The notes beneath the pieces are model-generated. The model was given only the letters and a program-made list of their open reading frames with translations, was not told where the DNA came from and made no database searches. From Terriglobia bacterium (GTDB lineage Bacteria > Acidobacteriota > Terriglobia > Terriglobales > Acidobacteriaceae): a stretch of DNA of 64,000 nt. The position numbers and the translations under genes are program-made. The DNA lies in the NCBI GenBank assembly GCA_020073495.1, contig JAIQFD010000002.1, positions 124,001-188,000 on the forward strand. The letters run 5' to 3'. Shown here in pieces: positions 36,236 to 44,560 of this stretch (within the stretch, counting starts at the first letter, position 1; every line of letters begins with the position of its first letter).

Positions 36236-37584
36236 CTGGCGGTTACGGCCTCCGGGCCGCCCACGTCGATGCCGAGATAAGGGTTGTAGAGATACTTCTC
36301 CCCGCCTTCCTGTCCGAAATGGCGGACCAGGATGCTGGCGGGATCGAAGAACCAGGAGCCGGGCGGGAGTCCTTTGTCGTCCAGGTCGAACCACACCCAG
36401 GGCGCAACGGCGGAGTTGGGGCGGGCGACGTCGCCGCGCAAGGCGCCGCCGATGGTTCCGATAGCGCAGGCGGGCTTGACCGCGCCCGGCACGTCACAAA
36501 AACGCTCGCCGAAATCCACCACCGTGCCGTAGGTCAGGTTGGGTTCGTGGGTCTCGAGCGCGTGCTGGTAGAAGGTCTTGCGGATGGGCACGAGCTCGTA
36601 GGTGGCCTGGCCGTCCTTAATCTGAGAGAGCTCGGTCGTTGTCCCATAGCGCAGGACGACGATGGGGCCGTTGCTCTCGGATCGCTCGCCACCGTAGGGA
36701 TGGATGCCGTGCTTCTGCGATTCGATGTAGAAGATGGGGCGCCCGTTCTCGAGCGGCAGCGCCTGCCGCTTGGTGGTGGCCGGAACTTCGAGGCCGGAAT
36801 CGGCGACGACGGCGCGCAAAAGGTGATTGTGTGCGACCGTTTCGGCGGCGACGACCTCGGGGCCGGAAGCGCCCCATTTGTCCACAATGACCATCACGCC
36901 TTCGAGATCGTTTTCGTGGTTGAACTCCACTTCGTCGCGCACACCCTTGGTGAGGATCTGGCCGAGCTTCTCCTGGAGCACGTCGAGCGCGCTGTCGTAC
37001 GAGCCTTGGACTACGGACCAGTCGCGGGGGTGATAGCAGGCGTAGTGCAGGTAGTAATGGTCCTCGGTCTCAGTCACCGAGTAATAGACGAAAGACCAGA
37101 TCTTGTACTTGGGGTCGGCGGCGTGTTCCCAGTTGTTGTTGCCGATCCAGTCGCCGTCGAAGTCGAAGACGGTGCAGAGCTCGAAGCGGTGCTCGGCTTC
37201 GCTGCCTGCCATGCGCTGGTGCCAGACGGGCGCGAAACGGACAGCGAGGTCGCGCATCTCGCGCTCGCGCGGCGAGAGCGGCGCCGGCGCGTTGGTGGCC
37301 GGAGGGGGCTGTGCCGGAGGAGCCGGCGCCACCGTTGTCTGCCCCGCGGGTTGCGGCGCTGCGGGCGTGACCTGCTGAGGTGCTGCCTCTTCTTCGTTGT
37401 ATTCGCGGACCTGCGGCTGCGCGGGGGCGGTGGGCTGTGCGGGTTGCTGGGCCGGAGACGGCGCCGGCTTGTCGACGTCTTCCTCGTTGAATTCGCGGGG
37501 CGGGGCTTGCTTGGGGATCTGCGTGCCCTGCGCGAGCAGGAACTGAGCACAGATCAACAAAGCGAGCAGGACAATTCGGCGCAT
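36232..37584 (-). CDS. Secreted Vps62/NPP1-like protein with Pro-rich linker
   Basis: 450 residues. Signal peptide (MRRIVLLALLICAQFLLAQ), then a ~80-residue Pro/Ala/Gln-rich linker with two REFNEED/REYNEEE words, then a globular domain from ~110. That domain contains VRFAPVWHQRM, YLHYACYHPRDW, FNHENDLEGVMVIVDKWG and FYIESQKHGIHPY, which recall the HxHDWE and HGxH segments of Vps62/NPP1-type beta-sandwich proteins, so a metal site is possible. The match is partial and tentative. It overlaps lpxB by 4 bp. Confidence 0.6.
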   Translation of the reverse strand: MRRIVLLALLICAQFLLAQGTQIPKQAPPREFNEEDVDKPAPSPAQQPAQPTAPAQPQVREYNEEEAAPQQVTPAAPQPAGQTTVAPAPPAQPPPATNAPAPLSPREREMRDLAVRFAPVWHQRMAGSEAEHRFELCTVFDFDGDWIGNNNWEHAADPKYKIWSFVYYSVTETEDHYYLHYACYHPRDWSVVQGSYDSALDVLQEKLGQILTKGVRDEVEFNHENDLEGVMVIVDKWGASGPEVVAAETVAHNHLLRAVVADSGLEVPATTKRQALPLENGRPIFYIESQKHGIHPYGGERSESNGPIVVLRYGTTTELSQIKDGQATYELVPIRKTFYQHALETHEPNLTYGTVVDFGERFCDVPGAVKPACAIGTIGGALRGDVARPNSAVAPWVWFDLDDKGLPPGSWFFDPASILVRHFGQEGGEKYLYNPYLGIDVGGPEAVTAR

Positions 37585-37604
37585 GATCGGTCGCCCAGCT
37601 CGGG

Positions 37605-37665
37605 CCCCCAGCGGCTAAAGCCGTTCCTGAAAGGGCATTTGATGGCGCGGCTGAAGCCGCGCCCC
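37605..37665. repeat. CGGCTAAAGCCG intergenic repeat
   Basis: CCCCCAGCGGCTAAAGCCG repeats the 32761 phrase CCCCCAGCGGCTAAAGCCGC, followed by GGCGCGGCTGAAGCCGCGCC, another hairpin. Lies between the ABC exporter and the secreted protein genes. Confidence 0.78.
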
Positions 37666-37687
37666 TTCAATCCAGAAAGAGCCGAAG

Positions 37688-39628
37688 CTAATCGTCGGCG
37701 CTGACCTGCACTTCCTGGTCTTTGTACTGGAGCTGGTAGAGCTTCCAGTATATACCGCGCTGCGCGAGCAACTGCTGGTGCGATCCCATCTCGCGCAGTT
37801 TGCCCTTGTGCATGACCAGGATCTTGTCGGCGCGCTGGATAGTGGAAAGGCGGTGGGCGATGATCACCGAGGTGCGCCCCTCGACCATGTGGCTGAGGGC
37901 GTCGCGGACGCGGAACTCGGTCTCGGTGTCCACGCTGGAGGTGGCCTCGTCGAGCACGAGGATGCGGGGGTCGTGAGCCAGCGCCCGGGCGAAGGAGATG
38001 AGCTGCTTTTGCCCGGTGGAGAGAGTGCTGCCGCGCTCACGCACGGGCTCGTGGAATCCCTGGGGCAGGGTGCGGATGAAGTCGGCGACGTTGACGTCCT
38101 CGGCGGCTTGCTCCACCTGCTCCTGTTGGATCCAGTCGGTGCCCAGGCGGATATTGTCGCGCACCGTGCCGCTGAACAGGAACGGGTCCTGCAAGACGAC
38201 GCCGAAGCGGCGGCGCAGCTCGGAAACGTCCATCTCGCGGAGGTCCACTCCGTCGATGCGGATGGCGCCCTGCTGCACGTCGTAGAAGCGCAGCAGCAGG
38301 GAGATCATGGTGGTCTTGCCGGCGCCGGTGTGGCCGACGATGGCCACGGTCTCACCCGGCTCGATCACGAACGAGACGTCGCGCAGCACCCAGCCCCACT
38401 CGCCGGGCGTGCCCTGAATGGGTTTGCCGTTTTCCGTCTTGAGCGGCTCGCCATCGGTGGGGAAGGAGATTCGCCGGTAGGCGAACCAGATGTGGTCGAA
38501 CTCGATGCGACCGGGGCCCGTCGCCAGCTTGGGAGCAGCCGGCGAAGTGATCTCGATGGGCGTGTCGAGCAGCTTGAAGACGCGCTCGCTGGAGGCCATG
38601 GCCGACTGCAGAATGTTGTACTTTTCGCTCAGGTCCTGGATGGGCCGGAAGAAGCGCTGGGCGTACTGCATGAATGCGACCAGGACGCCGATGGTCAGGG
38701 CATCGCGGCCGGCGCGGCCGAGCCACAGGTCGCGAAGGATGACGCTGCCGCCGAACCAGAAGACGCAGGCGATGGCCGTCGCCGACAGAATTTCGACGAC
38801 CGGGTAGTAGACCGCGTGGGCCATGATCGCGTCTTTGAATGCGTCCATGTGCTTGCGGTTCACCTTCTCGAACTCGTCGAATGACTTGCGCTCGCGGTTG
38901 AAGAGCTGGAGCACGACGATGCCGCTGACGTGCTCCTGGAGATAGGCGTTGATGCGCGCGATAGCCACGCGGATGCGGCGATAGGAGTCGCGCACCTTGG
39001 CGCGGAACACCATCGTCGCGATGAAGATGAAGGGCAACACGGCAAAGGTGATCAGCGCCAGCCACCACTTCATCTTCAGCATGATGGCCACGATCCCAAC
39101 GAGCACGAAGACGTCCTCGAAGATGGCGACCACGCCGGCGGTGAACATATCGTTGAGGGCGTCCACGTCGGTGGTCACGCGCGTCACCAGCCGTCCGACG
39201 GGGTTGCGGTCGTAGAAGGCGACCTGCATGCGCTGCAGGTGGCGGAAGATCTGGCTGCGCAGGTCGAACATCACCTTCTGCCCCGTCCACTGCATGAGGT
39301 AGGTCTGCACGAACTCGAAGATGAACGTGAGCATCAGGAGCAGCACGTAGATGACGGCGATCTGTGCCAGGCCGGTGAGTGGTTCGGAGCTGAGCCAGGG
39401 GTCGAGTACCGACCTGGCACCGCCGGCGGCCGAGCGGGCGAGATACTTGTCGATGGCGGTCTTGGTCAGGTAAGGGGCGACCACGTCGGCGCCAGACTTG
39501 ATCACGATGGCCGCCAGCGCCGTGAACACCTGCCATCTATAGGGGCGCAGATAGGCTAGCAGCCGCTTCATGAGGCGGCTGTCGTAGGCCTTTCCCAGGA
39601 CCTCTTCTTCGTGGATATCGGCGGCCAT
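37688..39628 (-). CDS. ABC exporter, fused permease-ATPase (MsbA-like)
   Basis: 646 residues from the ATG at 39628. Six-helix ABC exporter domain at ~30-320 (WQVFTALAAIVIKSGADVV, IAVIYVLLLMLTFIFEFVQT, VGIVAIMLKMKWWLALITFA), then an ATPase: Walker A VGHTGAGKTTMISLLLRF, Q-loop VLQDPFLFSG, signature LSTGQKQLISFARAL, Walker B RILVLDEATSSVDTETE and H-loop IAHRLSTIQ. One polypeptide that should homodimerise. Placement upstream of lpxB makes lipid A-core flipping a candidate job, but many exporters look alike, so this is inference. Confidence 0.92.
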   Translation of the reverse strand: MAADIHEEEVLGKAYDSRLMKRLLAYLRPYRWQVFTALAAIVIKSGADVVAPYLTKTAIDKYLARSAAGGARSVLDPWLSSEPLTGLAQIAVIYVLLLMLTFIFEFVQTYLMQWTGQKVMFDLRSQIFRHLQRMQVAFYDRNPVGRLVTRVTTDVDALNDMFTAGVVAIFEDVFVLVGIVAIMLKMKWWLALITFAVLPFIFIATMVFRAKVRDSYRRIRVAIARINAYLQEHVSGIVVLQLFNRERKSFDEFEKVNRKHMDAFKDAIMAHAVYYPVVEILSATAIACVFWFGGSVILRDLWLGRAGRDALTIGVLVAFMQYAQRFFRPIQDLSEKYNILQSAMASSERVFKLLDTPIEITSPAAPKLATGPGRIEFDHIWFAYRRISFPTDGEPLKTENGKPIQGTPGEWGWVLRDVSFVIEPGETVAIVGHTGAGKTTMISLLLRFYDVQQGAIRIDGVDLREMDVSELRRRFGVVLQDPFLFSGTVRDNIRLGTDWIQQEQVEQAAEDVNVADFIRTLPQGFHEPVRERGSTLSTGQKQLISFARALAHDPRILVLDEATSSVDTETEFRVRDALSHMVEGRTSVIIAHRLSTIQRADKILVMHKGKLREMGSHQQLLAQRGIYWKLYQLQYKDQEVQVSADD

Positions 39629-39773
39629 CCGTGCCTTTAAGACTACTGTATAGACGCGCGGAAGGGGTAATGGGATGAAAAACATACAAAGGCTAGGCAG
39701 GCCGGAAAACACTGCGTTCCGTGGTGGTGCGGGAGTACCATTACGCCGTCATCCCCCGGGGTAGAAGTTCTTT

Positions 39774-42608
39774 ATGGCTACTGCCCAAAGCGAGCCCGCG
39801 GAGCCGGCGGGCGAGTTCGTCGGCCGCCGTGTCGGACGCTTCCTGATCCAAAAGATGCTTGGGAGCGGCGGCATGGGCGAGGTGTTCCTCGCCGAAGACA
39901 CAGTCCTACACCGCGAAGTCGCGGTCAAGCGACTCTCGCCGAAGCTGCGCGCCGACGGCGACGCGCGCCGCCAGATCCTGAAGGAAGCGCAGCGCGCCTC
40001 CGCGCTCAGTTCCCCGCACATCGCCAGCGTGTACGACGTGGTCGAGGACGAAAACGAACTCCTCTTGGTGATGGAGTACGTCGAGGGCGAACCGCTGCGG
40101 CACAAGATCCGCGCTGCGGGCGCGATGCCACTCCGGGCCTTTCTGCCCATCGCCATCGAATGCGCGGAGGCCCTGTCGGCAGCGCACAGCCGGGGCATCG
40201 CTCACCGCGACATTAAGCCCGAAAATATCATGCTGACGACCGCGGGGCTGGTGAAGGTGCTGGACTTCGGCCTGGCGCGGCAGTTGCGGCTGGTGGACGA
40301 GAGCTCTGCGACCGCCAGCCTGGTCTCGAGCACTTCGAACTACGCGGGAACGCCAGGCTACATGGCGCCGGAGGTCCTGCGGGAGGAGCCGGCCGACACG
40401 CGCGCCGACATCTTCTCGTTGGGCGTCGTGTTCTACGAGATGCTGACCGGCGAACACCCCTTCCGGTCCAGCAAGGCGGTCCTGACCCTGGATCGCGTCC
40501 TGCACGAAGAGCCCAAGCCGCTGGGCCAGGCCGTTCCCGGCTGTCCGGTGGAACTGGAGCGGATCGTCTCCAAAATGTTGGCCAAGAACCCGGCGGAACG
40601 CTACGCCACCGCGGCGGACCTGGTCGTGGACCTGCGTGCGCTGCAGAAGGGAGCGCAGGCCCCAGGCCAGACGCGAAGGCTTCCCCTGAGAACCCGCATC
40701 CTGACGGCGGTCGCCGCCGCACTCGCGGTTGCTGCCGCGGTGTTGCTGCTTCCTGTCGGTACCGGGAAGAGCCCGACGTTCACGGAGCGCGACTGGGTGC
40801 TGATCTCGGATTTCGAAAACTCCGCCGGTGATCCGATCTTCGACCAGACGCTGGGTGAGGCGCTCAATATCTCCCTGCAGCAGTCGAGCTACGTGAACGT
40901 ATTGCCGCGCGAACGCGTATATGCCGCCCTCGAACGCATGAAACAGAGCGACGCCACCCGAGTGGACGAAGCGCTGGGGAGGGAGATCAGCCAGCGGGAG
41001 AACGTCCAGGTGCTCCTCGCCGGCAGCATCCAGCGCAGTGGCGAGGCCTTCCAGATCCGTGTGCGCGCCCTGGAGGCGCGGAGCGGCAGGCTGCTGTTCG
41101 CCGAAGAACAGCGGTTCACGCGAAAGGAAGAACTCTTCGAGCGGGTGGACGCGGTGGCGAAGGCGGTGCGCCGGCAGCTGGGCGAATCTCTTCCTCAGAT
41201 CCAGAAAAGCAGCCGGCCCTTGGAGAAGGTCACGACTCAGTCCCTGGAAGCGTTGCAGCTTTACACGCGCGGAGTCGACGACCTGGCACGGGCAAGAATC
41301 GAATCGGCAGCAGCCCGTCTGCAGGCAGCGCTAGCGCTCGACCCCGACTTCGCCATGGCGCACTACAAGCTCTCTCTTGTCTACCAGACGCTCGGAAACC
41401 GGAATAAGGAGATTGAGGAGGTGGAGAAGGCCTACGCCCTCCGGGAGCGCGTGACGGAAAGAGAGCGGTACTTCATCGGAGCCGAATATTTCGGTGTCCA
41501 CCGGCGTGAGGCGCAAGCCGCCGCGGTTCTGGAGATCCTGGTGGACCTCTACCCCGACGACGCCGACGCCCAATATGAGCTAGCTGCGACTCACAGTTCC
41601 CTGGGAAAACATGACCTGGCGGTCGCAGACCTGCGCAGGGTGTTGCGTCTGAACCCCTTCTTTGCCGAAGGGTACGCCAGCCTCGTCCTGCGTCTGGCGT
41701 ACACCAATGCCAATGAAGAGGCATTGCAGATCTATTCGCAGGCGATGAGTCACGGGGTCGCATCGCCGCGATTAGAGTGGGGCCGGGCCATGGCGCTGCT
41801 TAATGCTGATCGTCTGGTGGAGGCGCGCCAGGTGCTCGGCGCGATCGAGAACGAATCCGGTTATGGCAATATCGCGCGGGTGTATCTGGCGCGAGCGGAC
41901 ATGTATGAGGGCAAATTCAATGAGGCGGCCCGAAGGCTCGACTCCGACCTCCGGCTCGATGTCAGGACCGGCAACCGTTCGCCGGAGGTGTTACGGCGTT
42001 ATCTGCTCGCCCGCGTCTATCTTGTGCTCGACAGGCAGGCGCAGGCGATCGAACAACTGAAAAGGATCGAGGCTGCTGGCGAGCCCGCCGAGTTTCAGTC
42101 CAAGGAACTGCGCTGGGTCGGGACAGCCTACGCCGAGATGGGCGATCTTCGCGGGGCTCGACGCGCAGCCCGACGGCTGGAGAATCTGAGCAAGGAAGGG
42201 ACGGACCCGTACGACAACAATTCGTTGTTGAGTCTTACGGCAGAGATCGAATTGGCCGAGAGCCGCGCCGCTGAAGCCTCCGATAAATTCCAAAAGGCAT
42301 TGGCCGCCATGCCGTCCTCGTGGGCGCACGCCGGGTTGGCCCGGGCCTATGCCCGCCAGCAAAACTGGCAAGCAGCTCGCGACGAATGGCAAAAGGTCAT
42401 CGATGAGAAGGGAGAGATCATGCGCGACGGCTGCTCCGCCGACTGGGTCCTCTCGCATCTGGAGATGGCCCGCGTCTATCGCCAGCTCGGTGACCTCCGC
42501 CAGGCGCGCTCGCAGTACCAGGCCTTCTTGCGGTCATGGGCGAATGGGGACGATGTCGCGGTGCGCCGGCAAGCCATGCAAGAACTTCAAGAACTCGATC
42601 ATCAGTGA
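39774..42608 (+). CDS. Ser/Thr protein kinase with transmembrane helix, CsgG/TolB-like domain and TPRs
   Basis: 944 residues. PknB-type kinase at ~20-290: LGSGGMGEVFLAED, Lys52 in VAVKRL, HRDIKPENIML with Asp146, DFGLAR with Asp164, YMAPEV. A membrane helix near 305-325 (ILTAVAAALAVAAAVLLLPV) follows. Outside, WVLISDFENSAGDPIFDQTL and VLLAGSIQRSGEAFQIRVRA resemble the extracytoplasmic part of adenylate-cyclase/TolB-like proteins; then many TPRs to the end (ARLQAALALDPDFAMAHYKL and so on). A receptor-like kinase typical of Acidobacteriota. Ligand unknown; divergent from the ABC exporter. Confidence 0.9.
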   Translation: MATAQSEPAEPAGEFVGRRVGRFLIQKMLGSGGMGEVFLAEDTVLHREVAVKRLSPKLRADGDARRQILKEAQRASALSSPHIASVYDVVEDENELLLVMEYVEGEPLRHKIRAAGAMPLRAFLPIAIECAEALSAAHSRGIAHRDIKPENIMLTTAGLVKVLDFGLARQLRLVDESSATASLVSSTSNYAGTPGYMAPEVLREEPADTRADIFSLGVVFYEMLTGEHPFRSSKAVLTLDRVLHEEPKPLGQAVPGCPVELERIVSKMLAKNPAERYATAADLVVDLRALQKGAQAPGQTRRLPLRTRILTAVAAALAVAAAVLLLPVGTGKSPTFTERDWVLISDFENSAGDPIFDQTLGEALNISLQQSSYVNVLPRERVYAALERMKQSDATRVDEALGREISQRENVQVLLAGSIQRSGEAFQIRVRALEARSGRLLFAEEQRFTRKEELFERVDAVAKAVRRQLGESLPQIQKSSRPLEKVTTQSLEALQLYTRGVDDLARARIESAAARLQAALALDPDFAMAHYKLSLVYQTLGNRNKEIEEVEKAYALRERVTERERYFIGAEYFGVHRREAQAAAVLEILVDLYPDDADAQYELAATHSSLGKHDLAVADLRRVLRLNPFFAEGYASLVLRLAYTNANEEALQIYSQAMSHGVASPRLEWGRAMALLNADRLVEARQVLGAIENESGYGNIARVYLARADMYEGKFNEAARRLDSDLRLDVRTGNRSPEVLRRYLLARVYLVLDRQAQAIEQLKRIEAAGEPAEFQSKELRWVGTAYAEMGDLRGARRAARRLENLSKEGTDPYDNNSLLSLTAEIELAESRAAEASDKFQKALAAMPSSWAHAGLARAYARQQNWQAARDEWQKVIDEKGEIMRDGCSADWVLSHLEMARVYRQLGDLRQARSQYQAFLRSWANGDDVAVRRQAMQELQELDHQ

Positions 42609-42675
42609 GGGCCACCGTATTCCGGGCCTGGGGCCAATCCTTGGAACGACCTTTTGCATACGAAGGAGAGCTACT

Positions 42676-43110
42676 GTGAATCAAGAATCGGAACCGGAAG
42701 TGAAACCACGACGAAATCTCTTGACGGCCTTGTCTGTGTGGGCCGTGGGTCTGTGGGGATCTTCGAGGCTGCTAGCCGCCACCGCAGGCGGTGACAATTC
42801 CCAAACTGCCGACCCCGAACCCAAGCGAAAGCACGAACTGACGCTGCTGTTCGGCAGACTTTGTCTTGACCCGGGCTTCCGCTACGACTTCTTCGACTCG
42901 AAGACGGGCGACGAGGCGAGAGGGAAGGCTGAGAGCAGGGGGTTACACATCACGAGAGCCGATGCTAAGGACGTTGTGGCAAGGATCTTGATCGCCCACA
43001 ACAGCCCGAACCCGGTGCGGGATGCCTGCACACAGGTCCAGACCGCGATTGAATCCGCAATCAAAGCCTCCATAGACAGCAAATCGGGTTGCCCGTCATG
43101 GCCGTGCTAG
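42676..43110 (+). CDS. Small exported protein with NHLP-like segment
   Basis: 144 residues from the GTG at 42676, with GAAGGAGAG upstream. N-terminal twin Arg (KPRRNLLTALSVWAVGLWG) gives a Tat-like or ordinary signal/anchor. Residues ~55-105 (LLFGRLCLDPGFRYDFF, GLHITRADAKDVVARIL) follow the spacing of NHLP/Os1348-type RiPP leader proteins: a GR-x-x-x-DPxFR-x-x-F block, then a G-x-x-(I/L)-T block. The C-terminus is Ser/Ala/Cys-rich, ending GCPSWPC. Similarity is weak. It lies 67 bp after the kinase gene. Confidence 0.6.
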   Translation: MNQESEPEVKPRRNLLTALSVWAVGLWGSSRLLAATAGGDNSQTADPEPKRKHELTLLFGRLCLDPGFRYDFFDSKTGDEARGKAESRGLHITRADAKDVVARILIAHNSPNPVRDACTQVQTAIESAIKASIDSKSGCPSWPC

Positions 43111-43142
43111 AAAACCTGCTGCGCCAGCACACGACCTGGTGG

Positions 43143-44393
43143 TCAAGCGAACTTGCGCAGGACTAGGGCGGAGTTCTTCGATCCGAAGGCGATGCAGTTG
43201 CAAACGGCGTGCTCGACCTGGGCCTTGCGACCGGGGTCGGGCACGTAGTCGAGATCGCACTCCGGGTCGGGCACCTCGATGTTGATGGTGGGCGGGAGCT
43301 GGCCGTGGCGCATGGCCACGAGCGTGGCAGCGATGCCGGCGGCGCCGCAGGCGCCCTGCGGATGCCCGATCTGTGACTTTAGAGCGGACATCGGTGTGCT
43401 GGCGGCGCGGCCGTTCAGCGCCAGCTTCAGGGCGCGGGTCTCGATGCGGTCGTTGAGCTGGGTGGAGGTGCCGTGCAGGTTGACGTACTGCACGTCCGGG
43501 GGCGCGATGCCCGCTTCCTCCATGGCCAGGCCGATGGCGCGCGCGGGCTCCTCGCCGCACTCCTGCAGGCGCACACGGTGGAAGGCCTCGCAGGTGGAGC
43601 CGTAGCCCGCGATCTCGGCGTAGATCTTCGCGCCGCGGCCGCGCGCATGCTCATGCTCCTCGAGGACGAACATCCAGGAGCCTTCGGCAATCACGAAGCC
43701 GTCGCGGTCGGCGGAGAAGGGGCGCGAGCCGCGCTGCGGCAAGTGGTTCCACGACGAGGTCAGGATCTTCATCAGGCAAAATCCTTTGACGATGCCGAGC
43801 GCCAGCGGGGCGTCGGCCCCGCCGGCCAGCACCATGGGCAGCACGCCCGCCTGGATGTTGCGCAGGGCGTAGCCGATGGCGTCGGTGGAGGAGGTGCAGC
43901 CCGTGGTCACCACATGGCTCATGCCGCGCAGCCCGAAACGCATCGAGATCTCGCTGGCCAGCGTTCCCATCGTGCCGCTCGGAATGCTGAACAGGCTCAC
44001 CTGCCTGATCTTGCCCGTCAGCCACAGGCGGTACTGTTCCTCGGTGAAATCTTGTGCGCCCCCGCCGGTGCCCAGGATCACGCCGATGCGGCGCTTCTCT
44101 TCGAGCGACATGGCATCCGGATCGAGCCCGGCGTCGCGCAGGGCCTCGGCGGAAGCGGCGAGGGCCAGGGGCACGACGCGCGAGACGTGCTTGCGCTCGT
44201 GCGCGTCGACCCAGTCCAGCTCGTTGAACCCGGCGATCTCGCCGGCGATCTGTACGGGCAGCTCGCCGGCGTCGAAGCGCGTGATGCGGCGCACGCCGCT
44301 GCGGCCTTCGAGCACCGCGCGGCAAAACTCTTCCTTGCCGATGCCGTTGGGGCTGACCACGCCCATGCCGGTGATGACCACTCGCCTTGTCAT
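43143..44393 (-). CDS. fabF: Beta-ketoacyl-ACP synthase II-type enzyme
   Basis: 416 residues. Condenses acyl-ACP with malonyl-ACP in fatty acid elongation. Motifs: RRVVITGMGVVSPNGIGKEE, GSGVRRITRFDAG-like start of the domain, catalytic Cys166 in TTGCTSSTDAIG, then NLHGTSTQLND and KSQIGHPQGACGAAG with the two active-site His, and CNCIAFGSKNSALVL at the end. The Cys-flanking TGCTSST differs slightly from the FabF consensus. It stands alone with no acpP, so a specialised rather than the main KAS II is possible. Confidence 0.88.
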   Translation of the reverse strand: MTRRVVITGMGVVSPNGIGKEEFCRAVLEGRSGVRRITRFDAGELPVQIAGEIAGFNELDWVDAHERKHVSRVVPLALAASAEALRDAGLDPDAMSLEEKRRIGVILGTGGGAQDFTEEQYRLWLTGKIRQVSLFSIPSGTMGTLASEISMRFGLRGMSHVVTTGCTSSTDAIGYALRNIQAGVLPMVLAGGADAPLALGIVKGFCLMKILTSSWNHLPQRGSRPFSADRDGFVIAEGSWMFVLEEHEHARGRGAKIYAEIAGYGSTCEAFHRVRLQECGEEPARAIGLAMEEAGIAPPDVQYVNLHGTSTQLNDRIETRALKLALNGRAASTPMSALKSQIGHPQGACGAAGIAATLVAMRHGQLPPTINIEVPDPECDLDYVPDPGRKAQVEHAVCNCIAFGSKNSALVLRKFA

Positions 44394-44560
44394 GACAGTC
44401 TGCTGATTGTATTAGAGGCGAGCTGGCGGCCAGGGGTTACATGGTTTTCTTTGCACCCGGGGCCAGACCTTTGTATGCTCAGCGGTTCAATATACTCGCG
44501 GTCTAAGATCGACGATGGGCTTGCGCGTGGACGCACGCCCTGAGACGAAGCCGGAAGCTA

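Noticed and set aside
36319-37704. 461-codon plus-strand ORF opposite the Vps62-like gene
   Set aside because: Gly/Val/Arg-rich shadow frame; the minus strand has a signal peptide, 4 bp overlap with lpxB and clear motifs.
37778-38884. 368-codon plus-strand ORF opposite the ABC exporter
   Set aside because: Antisense of a strongly conserved exporter; low-complexity composition.
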